DNA of 64,000 bases from Sinomonas terrae (GCF_022539255.1 NZ_JAKZBV010000001.1:124001-188000), one strand, 5' to 3'; numbered from the stretch's first letter, positions 51,510 through 60,708 are shown. Notes: generated from the letters alone by a model not told the origin. Made by a program: numbers and translations.

Positions 51510-52214
51510 TCATTCGGACAGGAAGGCATTGATCCGGTCGATGAATTCCTTCTGGCGCGGCATCAGCGAGAACGCGTGGCCGCCGTCGAACGCCTCGAAT
51601 TCGGAGCCGCCGATTCCTGCGTGCAATTGTTCCGCGCGCTCAATTGGAATGGTGCGGTCCCTCCGGCCGTGCACGACGAGCGTCGGGGCGTGTATACGCG
51701 GCAATTGTGCTGTGCCGTCATATCCCGTTGCCGCTTCCCGCTGTCGAAGGTGCGCATAGCGCGGCTGGGGGTCGAGCCTCCGCAAACCGGGGAGCCGGAT
51801 CAGGGCGCTCATGAGCCGCATCGGCAGCGACATCCTGATCCGGCCGGTCCCGGCTGCAGAGGTGCTGACGAGGACGAGCTTGCGCACCCTTCCCGGATGG
51901 TCGGCTGCGAGTTCCAGCGCGATTCTCCCGCCCATGGAGATGCCGACGACGTCGGCCTGCTCGATTTCGAGCGCCTCCATCAAGGCGAGTGCGTCGAGCG
52001 CCATCATGGGGATGGAATATGGAACATCCGGCTTGTCGCTCTGCCCGGCCCCGCGGTTGTCGAACGCGATGACCTGGTGTGCGGCTGAGAACCCGGCGAT
52101 GAGTTCCTTGTGCAGCGCGACCGACGCGCCGAGCCCTCCGATGAGCAGGAGCGGATAGCCGCTCCCATGTACCTCGTAGTACAGGTTCAGGCCGCGCACG
52201 TGGGCAATGGGCAC
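51510..52214 (-). CDS. Alpha/beta hydrolase
   Basis: 234 residues. Nucleophile elbow GISMGG (Ser about 93), oxyanion strand LLLIGGLGASV, acid in VHGRRDRTIPIERAEQL, and His in FDGGHAFSLMP. It resembles 3-oxoadipate enol-lactonases and related aromatic-degradation esterases, and the tautomerase-like remnant 7 nt upstream points the same way. The actual substrate is not determined. It converges on motB. Confidence 0.82.
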   Translation of the reverse strand: MPIAHVRGLNLYYEVHGSGYPLLLIGGLGASVALHKELIAGFSAAHQVIAFDNRGAGQSDKPDVPYSIPMMALDALALMEALEIEQADVVGISMGGRIALELAADHPGRVRKLVLVSTSAAGTGRIRMSLPMRLMSALIRLPGLRRLDPQPRYAHLRQREAATGYDGTAQLPRIHAPTLVVHGRRDRTIPIERAEQLHAGIGGSEFEAFDGGHAFSLMPRQKEFIDRINAFLSE

Positions 52215-52221
52215 GGGACGC

Positions 52222-52452
52222 CTAACGCTCGTGCGAAGCGTTCCTCAGAGCATCACGCTCCGCGATAGTCACGTCCGCTTTCGACCAGTGCTCCGTAGCA
52301 ACCTCCCGAATGATCACAGTCATATTCTCGCGTAAGGCCTCGACGCTTCCTTGCGCCGCTTTGTGGAGTGCGGAGATGAGGGCTCGCAACTGCAGTCTCG
52401 CTCGTTCCCGACCTTCTTTCATTTGGCCAAATCGCGACTCGCCGTCCGACAC
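52222..52452 (-). CDS. 4-oxalocrotonate tautomerase-like protein lacking Pro1 (possible pseudogene)
   Basis: 76 residues. From MKEGRERARLQLRALISALH through VEALRENMTVIIREVATEHW to the SKADVTIAER end it follows the tautomerase fold. In the family the catalytic residue is Pro1 directly after the start Met; here the equivalent place reads SRFGQM with no ATG-CC, and the only upstream start is GTG 52452 in an unrelated tail. So the active site is missing. It may be a decayed gene that lost its start, or an expressed inactive homologue. It precedes the hydrolase in the same direction. Confidence 0.6.
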   Translation of the reverse strand: MSDGESRFGQMKEGRERARLQLRALISALHKAAQGSVEALRENMTVIIREVATEHWSKADVTIAERDALRNASHER

Positions 52453-52524
52453 GCCGACAGGGGCGTGAATCGGCGTCGAAACAAGGTCGGGAACGGACGC
52501 GGTCCAGCGCCTCCCGCCAAGGGC

Positions 52525-54930
52525 TCAGGCGAAATCGCTCTCCTCGTGAGCGCGGGCGGCTGTCGGGTCACTGGTTGAGACAGTGCAAAGCGGGTGGAGC
52601 GCGCGCGTATGGTCGACCACCCTGGTTGGCCCGGTCAGGGTCACACTGCGGCGGAGCACGATATCGGCACTGGACCGGCCCAACCCCAGGACGATCTCGC
52701 CGGGTTCAACGATCCGCCTCCCGTCCCGGCCTGTGAACGAGACGAGATCAGCAGGCACCGTGAACGTGAGCAGGGCTTCTTCCGCTGTGTCCAGATCGAT
52801 CCGCTGATAGCCGATGAGTCGCTGGAGGGGCCGCACGACCGAGGCGACCGGATCATGCAGGTAGAGCTGGACGACGTCGGACCCACTCCGCGCGCCCGCA
52901 TTCCGGACCCGAACCGTGAGCCGCACGTTTCCGTCGGTGGACATGGTGTCGGCGTCCGCCTCGAGGTCGCTCCATTCGAAGCTCGTGTAGCTGAGTCCGT
53001 GCCCGAAGGCGAAAGCAGGGGTCGGGTCGATGTTCGAGACGGAGGTCTTCCGGCCCAGAGCGGGGGCGAGGTAGGTGGCGGGCTGGGCGTCGGGGTGGCC
53101 GGGAACGCTGACGGGGAGACGTCCGGAAGGATTCACCCTTCCGCTGAGGACACCCGCGATGGCGGCCGTACCCTCCTCTCCCGGGAAGAAGGCCTGGACG
53201 ATCGCCCCGGCTTCGGAGCGCGTCTGGCGACTCAGCGCGTAGGGTCGCCCTGAGAGAAGCACGACGACGGCGGGTGTCCCAGCCGCGAGGACCTGGTCCA
53301 GGAGCGCCTGCTGAGCCCCGGGCAGAGCCAGCGAACCGGCGTCACAGCCTTCACCGCTGGTCCCTCTTCCGAACAGGCCAGCGCGGTCGCCCAAGGCGAG
53401 GACGACGAGATCGGCGTCGGCCGCCGCTTGAGCGGCGTCCGCCAGTTCATCAAGCTCACCGCCGTCGATGCTCGTGCCCTGAAGGAAGGTGATCTCGCTT
53501 GCCGGGAACTCCTCCTTGAGGGACTCGAGAAGGGTCGGCAGCCGCAGTCCGATGGGTGTCTCGGGGTGCTGCGCCCCAACGTGTGCGGGGAACGAGTAGC
53601 AGCCGAGGACGGCCATGGGGTCGTTCGCGGTCGGGCCGATCACCGCGATCTGCTTCGGAGCCGCCAGCGGCAGGATCCCGTCATTGGCGAGCAGCACAAC
53701 CGCCTGCTCGGCCAGTTCCCGGGCAAGCGCGCGGTTCCGCGGGCTGTCCAGATCGATGGTCTCCCGGAGGGCCGACGGGTCGGAGAGGTCAGCGTTCTGC
53801 AGCGCCTCCGGGACCGGCGACCACTCGGGGTCCAGCATGCCGAGCTGGATCTTCTGGATGAGCACCCGCTCGAGAGCCCGGTCGAGGAGTTCTTCCTTGA
53901 TCCGGCCTGCACGTACGGCCTCGGCGAGAGGTGCACCGTACGCCTTCACGGTGGGCAGTTCGACGTCGACTCCTGCGCTCAGGGCCTGTTCGGCGGCCTC
54001 CTCCCAGGAGCCGGCGACCGCGTGCAGGGTCCGGAGGAAGGCGATGCCGAAGTAGTCCGCGACAACCGTCCCCTCGAAGTCCCAAGTCTCCCGAAGCAGC
54101 CCGGTGAGCAAGTCTCTGTCGGCAGCGGAAGGAACGCCATCGATGTCGGTGTACGCATGCATGACCGACCGGACTCCTGATTCCCGGACCGCCATCTCGA
54201 AGGGCGGCAGCAGGACGTCGGCGAGCTCGCGGCGGCCTATCGAGACGGGCGCGAGATTCCGGCCGGCCTTCGACGCCGAGTATCCAACAAAATGCTTGAG
54301 GGTGGCGACGATGCCCGAGCTCTCGAGGCCCTTGATGTAGGCGGTGGCGATGCTTCCAACCAGATAGGGGTCCTCACCGATGGTTTCCTCGACGCGGCCC
54401 CAGCGCGGATCCCGCACGACATCGAGGACGGGGGCGAGCCCCTGATGGACGCCGACGGAGCGCATGTCGTGCCCAATGCTCGAACTCATCTGCTGGACGA
54501 GCTCCGGGTTGAAGGTGGCACCCCATGAGAGCGGAACGGGGTATGCCGTTGCGCCCCACGTGGCGAAGCCCGCGAGGCACTCTTCGTGCGCGAGGGCGGG
54601 GATCCCAAACCGGTTCTCAGCCACGATCCGCCGCTGGGTCCGCATGAGTGAGAGCGCGCCGAGCGCCGGGTCGACGGGTGCGGTCCCGAACGGCCGGGTC
54701 AGCTGGCCGAGCCCAGAAGGCAGGAGTTCGTCGAAATCGACCCCCTCTTCCATCTCGTGCTGGTGGGGAGCGACCTCGCCGCCCTGATCGGAGGCGCCGA
54801 CCCACACGCCGTAGAGCTGGGCCACCTTTTCCTCGATGGTCAATTCGGCGATCAAGGCGGCCGCCCGCTCGGCAGCAGGCCGGGCAGGGTCGCTCCAAGG
54901 GCCCGCCAGGGCAGTACTTGACGTGGACAT
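52525..54930 (-). CDS. Glycoside hydrolase family 3, beta-glucosidase/beta-xylosidase type
   Basis: 801 residues. GH3 N-terminal TIM-like domain with the KHF motif in TLKHFVGYSASKAGRN and nucleophile Asp in FEGTVVADYFGI (the SDW/ADY position). The C-terminal domain carries LGDRAGLFGRGTSGEGCDAG and ALPGAQQALLDQVLAAGTPA, and a fibronectin-III-like domain (about 670-760) follows. No signal peptide, so it is cytoplasmic and probably acts on imported oligosaccharides. Whether glucose, xylose or another sugar is released cannot be said. It is the last gene of a four-gene sugar operon. Confidence 0.9.
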   Translation of the reverse strand: MSTSSTALAGPWSDPARPAAERAAALIAELTIEEKVAQLYGVWVGASDQGGEVAPHQHEMEEGVDFDELLPSGLGQLTRPFGTAPVDPALGALSLMRTQRRIVAENRFGIPALAHEECLAGFATWGATAYPVPLSWGATFNPELVQQMSSSIGHDMRSVGVHQGLAPVLDVVRDPRWGRVEETIGEDPYLVGSIATAYIKGLESSGIVATLKHFVGYSASKAGRNLAPVSIGRRELADVLLPPFEMAVRESGVRSVMHAYTDIDGVPSAADRDLLTGLLRETWDFEGTVVADYFGIAFLRTLHAVAGSWEEAAEQALSAGVDVELPTVKAYGAPLAEAVRAGRIKEELLDRALERVLIQKIQLGMLDPEWSPVPEALQNADLSDPSALRETIDLDSPRNRALARELAEQAVVLLANDGILPLAAPKQIAVIGPTANDPMAVLGCYSFPAHVGAQHPETPIGLRLPTLLESLKEEFPASEITFLQGTSIDGGELDELADAAQAAADADLVVLALGDRAGLFGRGTSGEGCDAGSLALPGAQQALLDQVLAAGTPAVVVLLSGRPYALSRQTRSEAGAIVQAFFPGEEGTAAIAGVLSGRVNPSGRLPVSVPGHPDAQPATYLAPALGRKTSVSNIDPTPAFAFGHGLSYTSFEWSDLEADADTMSTDGNVRLTVRVRNAGARSGSDVVQLYLHDPVASVVRPLQRLIGYQRIDLDTAEEALLTFTVPADLVSFTGRDGRRIVEPGEIVLGLGRSSADIVLRRSVTLTGPTRVVDHTRALHPLCTVSTSDPTAARAHEESDFA

Positions 54931-54953
54931 GCAGTGCTTCCTTCCGAGGGCCC

Positions 54954-55925
54954 TTAACGAATTCCTGCGGCAGCGTAAATCGCGTCGATGGCTGCCATAT
55001 TGCCAAGATAGTCGGGCCCCTCTGTTGCGAGCGGTTTCCCCGAACGGAGGCCGTCAATCACCGCGGCGAGTTGATGGTCGTAGGTATCCAGACCAGCGAC
55101 AGTCGAAATGTGTGTGACACCATCACGTTCAATTTGAATTGAATGCCCGCGGGCTGGAAAGACGAGGTTGTCGACGCGCAGGCTCCCCGCCTCGCCAATG
55201 ACAGTGAGGCTGGACTCGAGCGTGGCATCCGGTTTCATGCTCGCGCTCACAACCCCGTGCACCCCGCCGTCGAACTCGGCAAGCGCCTCAATCCACACGT
55301 CCACCCCCAGGCGATTACGTTCCGCTGTTGCGTGGGCAATCCGGGGTTCGCCGAACAGAGTCCGCACCCAGTGCACCGGATAGCAGCCGAGATCCATGAG
55401 CGCTCCGCCGCCCAGTTCGGGCACGTGGCGGATCGAGGTGGGATCGAAGGGATTCGCGCCGTTGAATGTTGCCTTGACTGAAACCGGCGAGCCCAGCGCA
55501 CCCGATTCGAGAAAATCGCGGACCCATGCTTGGAGCGGGTGGTAGTAGTCGTGGAACGCTTCGAATGCCCTTTTGCCCGTGCTCTGCGTCGCCGCCAGAA
55601 CCTTCTCCGCCTCCGCCGCGTTCATGGCCATCGGCTTCTCGCAGAGGACGTCCTTTCCGGCCTCGAGCGCAGCAATTGTCCACCGCGCGTGCTCCGAGGG
55701 CGGCAGCGCGATATAGACGAGTCCGATCGAATCGTCGGCGAGGAGTTCTTCGTAGTGAGAGTAGGCGGTTGGAATTCGGTGCCGCTCGGCAAATTCCCCC
55801 GCACGACGGCGGGAGGCGACGGCGACGAGCTCGACGTCGTTTCGGCGTCGTGCGGGATTGATCATTGCGGCCGGTGCAATGCCGGCGGCGCCCAACAGGC
55901 CGACCCGGAGAGGGGCCCTCTCCAT
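54954..55925 (-). CDS. Gfo/Idh/MocA-family oxidoreductase
   Basis: 323 residues. N-terminal Rossmann GLLGAAGIAPAAMINPARRR, the conserved Lys-Pro of LEAGKDVLCEKPMAMNAAEA, and the C-terminal substrate domain with MDLGCYPVHWVRTLFG. Members oxidise or reduce sugars with NAD(P). The ATG at 55925 overlaps the stop of the aldo/keto reductase gene (TGATG); a longer frame upstream is ignored. Middle of the operon. Confidence 0.88.
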   Translation of the reverse strand: MERAPLRVGLLGAAGIAPAAMINPARRRNDVELVAVASRRRAGEFAERHRIPTAYSHYEELLADDSIGLVYIALPPSEHARWTIAALEAGKDVLCEKPMAMNAAEAEKVLAATQSTGKRAFEAFHDYYHPLQAWVRDFLESGALGSPVSVKATFNGANPFDPTSIRHVPELGGGALMDLGCYPVHWVRTLFGEPRIAHATAERNRLGVDVWIEALAEFDGGVHGVVSASMKPDATLESSLTVIGEAGSLRVDNLVFPARGHSIQIERDGVTHISTVAGLDTYDHQLAAVIDGLRSGKPLATEGPDYLGNMAAIDAIYAAAGIR

Positions 55926-56872
55926 CAGTTCAGCCAGCATTCGCTCGGCGGGACCAGGGTCTCCAGCTCGGCCCACAGCGCTTCCGGAATCTCCAGAGCC
56001 GCGTACTCGAGGGTCTGGCCTACGCGCTCAGGAGAGGAGACGCCGACAACAGTCGCATCGATGAAAGGCGCCCGGAGCGAGAACTGCAGCGCGGCCGCTG
56101 CGAGCGGGAAGCCATGCCGAGCGCAGGCCGCGCCCATCGCGCGAGCGGCATCGGCAATCTGCTCGTCGCGCTCGCCGTAGCCGTATTTGCTCTGCACGTC
56201 CGGCCCCTTCGCGAGCATGCCCCCACCGAAGGGGGCGGCATTGACGACGCCGATACCCCGCTCGTGCGCGGAGGCGAAGAGCGGCTCCGCCGAGCGGTCG
56301 AGCAGCGTGTAGCGGTTGTGGCTCAGCAGGACATCGAAGTTGCCCGTGTCGAGGTACTGGGCGAGCAATTGCACAGGTCCTCCCGCAACCCCGATCTGGT
56401 CGACCCTTCCCTCCTGGCGTAGCTGTACGAGGGCCTCCACCGCGCCCCCAGGGGCGACGGCCTCCTCGAAGGGGATCCGCTCCGGGTCATGCAGGTACAG
56501 GAGCGGCACCCGGTCGACGCCGAGCCGCACGAGGCTCTCCTCGTAGGAGGCGAATACCCGTTTGCCCGAGAAATCGCCCGTGATCGGGTCCGGGTCGACC
56601 TTTGTTGCAAGCACGACGTCGGCCGGGAGCCCGCCGCTCTTGGCGAGGGCGAGCCCGATGCGCTTCTCTGCCTCGCCGTGCTCGCCATAACCGTTGGAGG
56701 TGTCGATGAAGCGGATCGGGCTGGCGAGGACAGCCTCGATGGTCGCAACCGCCCGCTCGTCGCTCACGTCGTAGCCGTAGAGCCGCGCCATGCTGGCCAG
56801 CGGGCTCGTGCCCACGCAGAGCTCGGTGACCTTGAGGCCGGTGGAGCCGAGGGGCCGGGTGGCGAGGGTCAC
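55925..56872 (-). CDS. Aldo/keto reductase
   Basis: 315 residues starting at GTG 56872, which overlaps the upstream stop (GTGA). Family motifs: FIDTSNGYGEHGEAEKRIGL (catalytic Asp/Tyr region), ATKVDPD (Lys), YLHDPERIPFEEAV (His region), and C-terminal QFSLRAPFIDATVVGVSSPE for NADP binding. It resembles L-fucose/D-threo-aldose dehydrogenase types (the TGYG-HGEAE form), which oxidise aldoses. That specificity is a suggestion. Confidence 0.87.
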   Translation of the reverse strand: MTLATRPLGSTGLKVTELCVGTSPLASMARLYGYDVSDERAVATIEAVLASPIRFIDTSNGYGEHGEAEKRIGLALAKSGGLPADVVLATKVDPDPITGDFSGKRVFASYEESLVRLGVDRVPLLYLHDPERIPFEEAVAPGGAVEALVQLRQEGRVDQIGVAGGPVQLLAQYLDTGNFDVLLSHNRYTLLDRSAEPLFASAHERGIGVVNAAPFGGGMLAKGPDVQSKYGYGERDEQIADAARAMGAACARHGFPLAAAALQFSLRAPFIDATVVGVSSPERVGQTLEYAALEIPEALWAELETLVPPSECWLN

Positions 56873-57954
56873 GATGCATCCTCCGCGAGTGCCGGCGCCC
56901 GATCGGCGAACGCCTGGTGGGCTGCGTGGTACGCGTCGACGATGCGGTCGAGGATTGCCTCCGTGGCGGCGTCGCCCGCCGCCGTCTCGGGGTGGGCCTC
57001 GCGCCACTCGAGCATTCGCCGTACGGCCCGCTCGAACGTGAGCCGTGGGGTGAAGCCCGGGACGAAGCGGCGGATCTTCGAGTTGTCGAAAACCGCGGAA
57101 TGGCCGAGGTCGCCGACGAACTCGCCGGACCAGAACCATTCGGGCGCCACGACCGGGTAGAGCTCGCTTGCCACATGCACGAGGCGAGGCTCAACGCCGA
57201 GGGCCGTGGCGAACAAGGTGTAGATCTGGTCCCACGTGAGGACGTCGTCCCCAGTGATGTGGAACGTTTCGCCGATGGCCCGATCGCTTCCGAGCAGCCC
57301 GACGAGTCCCTGCGCGAAATCCTCCGCGTGCGTGAGCGTCCAGAGCGAGGTGCCATCGCCGTGTACGGGGATCTCAGCCCCGCGCGCGATGCGGTCGATG
57401 ACCGTCCAGCCGCCCGGCAGCGGCGGGTTGGCGTCGTCGTACGTGTAGGAGGGACGGACCACGGTGACGGGAAAGCCCTGCTCACGGTACGCGCGGGCGA
57501 GCGCGAGCTCGGCGCGCCATTTCGCAGTCGCGTACGGCAGCGGTGGGTTGGGGCCGACTGGCGTCGATTCGGTGATGGGGGTGACGAGGACCGGCTTGGC
57601 GTAGATCGAGCCGGAGCTGATGTGGACGTACTGCCGCGTGCGCCCGGCGAACAGCGCGACCCACCGGGCGACGTCGTCCTCGTCATAGGAAAGGAAGTTG
57701 ACGACGGCGTCGAACTTGCGGCCGCCGAGCGCGGCGCGCACCGACTCGTTGTCGGTCACGTCTCCGGTGAGCTGCTCGACCTCCGGTGGGAGGGAGCGCC
57801 CTGCCCGGTTGGCGCCCCGGTTGAGTACCGTAATCGCCATGCCGTGGGCGGCGGCGAGCCGCACGCAGGAAGCGCTGATGGTCCCCGTGCCGCCGAGGAA
57901 CAGCACCTTGAGGGGCGCCGCGTCGTAGCTGAGGATTTGATCTTCGTTAGGCAT
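56869..57954 (-). CDS. NAD-dependent epimerase/dehydratase (extended SDR)
   Basis: 361 residues from the ATG at 57954 (AAGGAAGAAG upstream; the ATG at 57993 is less likely). Nucleotide motif LFLGGTGTISASCVRLAAAH, VNFLSYDEDDVARWVALFAG, and active-site ISSGSIYAKP with the later YATAKWRAE (Y-x-x-x-K). The family modifies nucleotide-bound or free sugars. First gene of the operon epimerase-AKR-Gfo/Idh/MocA-GH3, downstream of a lacI-type regulator. Confidence 0.85.
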   Translation of the reverse strand: MPNEDQILSYDAAPLKVLFLGGTGTISASCVRLAAAHGMAITVLNRGANRAGRSLPPEVEQLTGDVTDNESVRAALGGRKFDAVVNFLSYDEDDVARWVALFAGRTRQYVHISSGSIYAKPVLVTPITESTPVGPNPPLPYATAKWRAELALARAYREQGFPVTVVRPSYTYDDANPPLPGGWTVIDRIARGAEIPVHGDGTSLWTLTHAEDFAQGLVGLLGSDRAIGETFHITGDDVLTWDQIYTLFATALGVEPRLVHVASELYPVVAPEWFWSGEFVGDLGHSAVFDNSKIRRFVPGFTPRLTFERAVRRMLEWREAHPETAAGDAATEAILDRIVDAYHAAHQAFADRAPALAEDAS

Positions 57955-57981
57955 CTGATCTTCTTCCTTGGTCCGAGGCGA

Positions 57982-57998
57982 CGAACTTAACAAGTTCG
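57982..57998. promoter_or_regulatory. Perfect 17-bp inverted repeat upstream of sugar operon
   Basis: CGAACTTAACAAGTTCG, 7-bp arms around AAC, 27 nt before the epimerase start and within the 97-nt gap after the lacI-type gene. A weaker palindrome CGAAACTTTTCG lies at 58030-58041. It is the likely operator for the adjacent LacI-family protein, although most LacI operators have even length. Confidence 0.6.
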
Positions 57999-58051
57999 AA
58001 AACTCAGCGTCAAGGTTTATAGGAAGGATCGAAACTTTTCGTGCTCTAGGC

Positions 58052-59092
58052 CTAAGCGCGGGGCGCGGTGCTGCTCTCGCGCACTACGAGTGAGGTCGCC
58101 ATGTCGACACGGCTGAACGCAAGCTCGGGCTCGTCACGAAGCCGTAGGACGAGGTGCATCGCCTGCTCGGCCATTTCGGCGAGCGGGACCCTCACAGTTG
58201 TCAGGGTCGGCCCGACCCACTGGGCGATCGCAAGGTCGTCGTAACCGACCACGGAGAGGTCGTCGGGAATGCGGAGGCCGAGCGAGCGGGCAGCCTCGTA
58301 GACGCCGAGGGCCTGAAGGTCGCTCGACGCGAAGATCGCCGTGGGCGGCTCGGCAGCGGAGAGGAGCTCCCGTCCTTCGACCACGCCGTCGTCCCGGTGG
58401 AACGTACCAGGACGGATGTAGTCCCGGCGAACCGCGATGCCGGCGGCCTCGAGCGCTGCTCGGTAGCCTGAGAGCCGGGCAGTCGAGGCCATCATGCTTT
58501 CCGGGCCGGTGATGATGGCAATTCGCTTGTGCCCCAGTTGGATCAGGTGCTGTGTGGCGAGGAATCCGCCGTTCCAGTCAGCCGATCCGATGGACGGGGC
58601 ATCCGTTGCAGGCGCGCCGTAAGGGTCCATCATCACGATCGGGATCGCACGGCTCCTTAGCCGCGCCAGATCCTTGTCGGGCAGCAATGCGGCGACCAGG
58701 ATGACGCCTAGCGGCTGGCGTCGGAGCACTCCGTCAACCCATCCCGGGCCTGGCAGATGCGATTCCTCGGCGCTCGCGAGGACGATGCCGATGCCCTGTT
58801 CGCGGGCGGCATGCTCGATCCCCGAAATGGCGGCGCCGGCGAATGGGCTGTCAATCTCGAAGCAGAGCACCTCGATCAGCGGCGCAGTGCTCTGGGCGCT
58901 CAGCCGACGGTTGTAGTTGCGTTCCTCGAGCAGTGACTCGATGCGGCTGCGAGTTTCGTCGGATACGCCGCTGCGTCCGTTCAGGACCTTCGAGACGGTT
59001 GCAACCGACACATTCGCAAGCGCGGCGACCTCTGAAAGCGTTGCCCGTGTGCCCGGCATGTCGCGGGTCGCCTCGTTCACCATGCGATTCAT
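58052..59092 (-). CDS. LacI-family transcriptional regulator
   Basis: 346 residues from ATG 59092. Helix-turn-helix TLSEVAALANVSVATVSKVL then NGRSGVSDETRSRIESLL; the periplasmic-binding-like effector domain includes PLGVILVAALLPDKDLARLR, AIITGPESMMASTARLSGYR, and DDLSVVGYDDLAIAQWVGPT. The native start might be the ATG at 59059, giving MPGTRATLSEV. It is upstream of and codirectional with the sugar operon and divergent from the SDR gene, so it probably represses both. Confidence 0.9.
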   Translation of the reverse strand: MNRMVNEATRDMPGTRATLSEVAALANVSVATVSKVLNGRSGVSDETRSRIESLLEERNYNRRLSAQSTAPLIEVLCFEIDSPFAGAAISGIEHAAREQGIGIVLASAEESHLPGPGWVDGVLRRQPLGVILVAALLPDKDLARLRSRAIPIVMMDPYGAPATDAPSIGSADWNGGFLATQHLIQLGHKRIAIITGPESMMASTARLSGYRAALEAAGIAVRRDYIRPGTFHRDDGVVEGRELLSAAEPPTAIFASSDLQALGVYEAARSLGLRIPDDLSVVGYDDLAIAQWVGPTLTTVRVPLAEMAEQAMHLVLRLRDEPELAFSRVDMATSLVVRESSTAPRA

Positions 59093-59223
59093 GCTATCGG
59101 CGCGAGACGATCGACGAACACGAAATTTTCTACTTGACTACGACCGTTTTCGCAGGCCTTTAGGCTATGAAGGCGGTGGGACGGAGTCATGCAAGCCGGA
59201 ACGAGGCACGAGGAGTGAGATGA

Positions 59224-59967
59224 ATGGATGAATCGTTCGCGGGGAAGACCGCTGTCGTCACAGGAGCTGCCAGCGGGATCGGGTACACAGTGGCCCGCCA
59301 CTTTGCGGAGCGCGGGGCGCGCGTGGTGGGGGTGGACTTGGCGGAGCGCGTTGTAGAACTCATGGGGGAGCTCGCGGGCTCGGGGCACCATGGGATAGTC
59401 AAGGACCTGACGGAGCCGACGGCGGCCACGCAGGTCTTCGAAGAGGTCCAGCAATTCGTGGGGACGCCGCACATTCTGGTCAACTCAGCGGGCATTGCCC
59501 TGCTCGACTCCGCTACTGATGTCTCCGCCGAGCGGTGGAAGGCCACTTTGGATGTCAATCTCAGCGCAAGCTTCTACATGGCTCAAGCAGCCGGGCGGAT
59601 CATGCTCGAAGCCGGGTACGGGCGCATCATCAATCTCGCTTCCCAAGCGGCGGTAGTCGGGCTCGATCAGCACGCTGCCTATTGCGCGAGCAAGGCCGCC
59701 ATCGTCGGGCTGACGCGGGTCCTCTCGCTTGAATGGGCGCGTCGGGGGATCACCGTGAACGCCGTCTCGCCCACCGTCGTCGAGACGCCGTTGGGCAAGG
59801 CTGCCTGGGCGGGGGAGAAAGGCGAGAAGGCCAAGGCTGAAATCCCAGTGGGCCGCTTCGCCCAGCCGGAGGAGGTCGCCGCCCTCATCGGGTTCCTCGC
59901 GAGCGACGCGGCGGCGATGATCACGGGCGAAAATGTGCTCATCGACGGCGGATTCACCTCGGTCTGA
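59224..59967 (+). CDS. Short-chain dehydrogenase/reductase (polyol or sugar type)
   Basis: 247 residues, classical SDR: cofactor motif TGAASGIG, VNSAGIALLDS, catalytic Ser in NLASQAAVVG and Tyr/Lys in AAYCASKAAI, and C-terminal GENVLIDGGFTSV. The Asp after beta-2 (VVGVDLAER) suggests NAD preference. ATG 59224 follows GAGGAGTGAGATGA. It is divergent from the lacI-type gene, so it is likely part of the same sugar regulon. Confidence 0.88.
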   Translation: MDESFAGKTAVVTGAASGIGYTVARHFAERGARVVGVDLAERVVELMGELAGSGHHGIVKDLTEPTAATQVFEEVQQFVGTPHILVNSAGIALLDSATDVSAERWKATLDVNLSASFYMAQAAGRIMLEAGYGRIINLASQAAVVGLDQHAAYCASKAAIVGLTRVLSLEWARRGITVNAVSPTVVETPLGKAAWAGEKGEKAKAEIPVGRFAQPEEVAALIGFLASDAAAMITGENVLIDGGFTSV

Positions 59968-59995
59968 GCCGTCAGATCTAACAGTGGCGGCGCTA

Positions 59996-60410
59996 CTACT
60001 CCCGGATACGATGTCCGAGGCTCGTGATGAACCGGCCGACGGCGTCTTCGGCTGTGGGAACTCCAAAGACTTCTTGCTGGCGTTTGGTGTCCGCCACGTA
60101 GCGGCCAGTCGCGAACCACTCGAACGTGGCAGCCATGTCTTGGGGGACACGGGCGCCTCCAGCGGCGGCTTTGCCAGGTCTGGGCGCAACTCGAATTTCC
60201 CTGCCGAGGAGACTGCTGGAAATGTCGGCGGTGTCCTGCATGCTCACGGTATCAATGTCGGAGGTGTCGCCCTGCTGCCTGCAGCCGGGAAGCGTCGGAA
60301 GCCGGGCGAACAAGGGCTCGGACCGAGTTGCCACGCTCGAGCAGGGCCGTGACGACTTGGCCGCCGAGATGCCCTGTGCCGCCCACAACCAAATCCGGGG
60401 ATGTACTCAC
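59996..60410 (-). pseudogene. NmrA-like NAD(P)-binding protein remnant
   Basis: From GTG 60410 the product begins MSTSPDLVVGGTGHLGGQVV, then TALLERGNSVRALVRPASDA, a good NmrA/SDR-a5 N-terminus, but it stops after about 55 codons. Shortly after, in another frame, comes an NmrA C-terminus: TADISSSLLGREIRVAPRPG, DMAATFEWFATGRYVADTKR, QQEVFGVPTAEDAVGRFITS. About 150 residues between are missing, so an internal deletion plus frame change has destroyed the gene. The junction lies near 60260-60290. Confidence 0.8.
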
Positions 60411-60558
60411 GATCCGACTCGTTGCCTCGACGAGCGAGCATGCAGGGCCTGCGGCGAATATAGCGGGCTATCCGGAGTTGTTCCATGGAACGCGGCCTGC
60501 AGCCGTGGGCCAGCGAGGCTCCCGCACGTCTCAGCCGCGAACGCCTATCTTGAGGGGC

Positions 60559-60693
60559 ATGGACATCAGCGAGGCCCCGCAAGTCCTCAACGGGCAGACC
60601 TCGATCGAGGACCTGCTCGGCGAGCTAGCGGCCTGCAGGACTGATGTTCTCCCCCTCCAGGGCTTCTTGCCGGGCCTCGAAGACGTGTCGTAA
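60559..60693 (+). CDS. Possible 44-residue small protein
   Basis: ATG 60559 follows TTGAGGGGC. The product is MDISEAPQVLNGQTSIEDLL then GELAACRTDVLPLQGFLPGL and EDVS. There is no family similarity I recognise. Codon positions are less biased than in the neighbouring genes, so it could be chance. It converges on the DUF4193 gene. Confidence 0.35.
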   Translation: MDISEAPQVLNGQTSIEDLLGELAACRTDVLPLQGFLPGLEDVS

Positions 60694-60708
60694 GCCCGAG
60701 GTGACGCT

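Noticed and set aside
59094..59101. GCCGATAG on the minus strand just before the LacI-family gene, considered as a sixth sigma-28 promoter
   Set aside because: The position 15 nt upstream reads TGTT rather than TTAC/TAAC, and it abuts the start codon.
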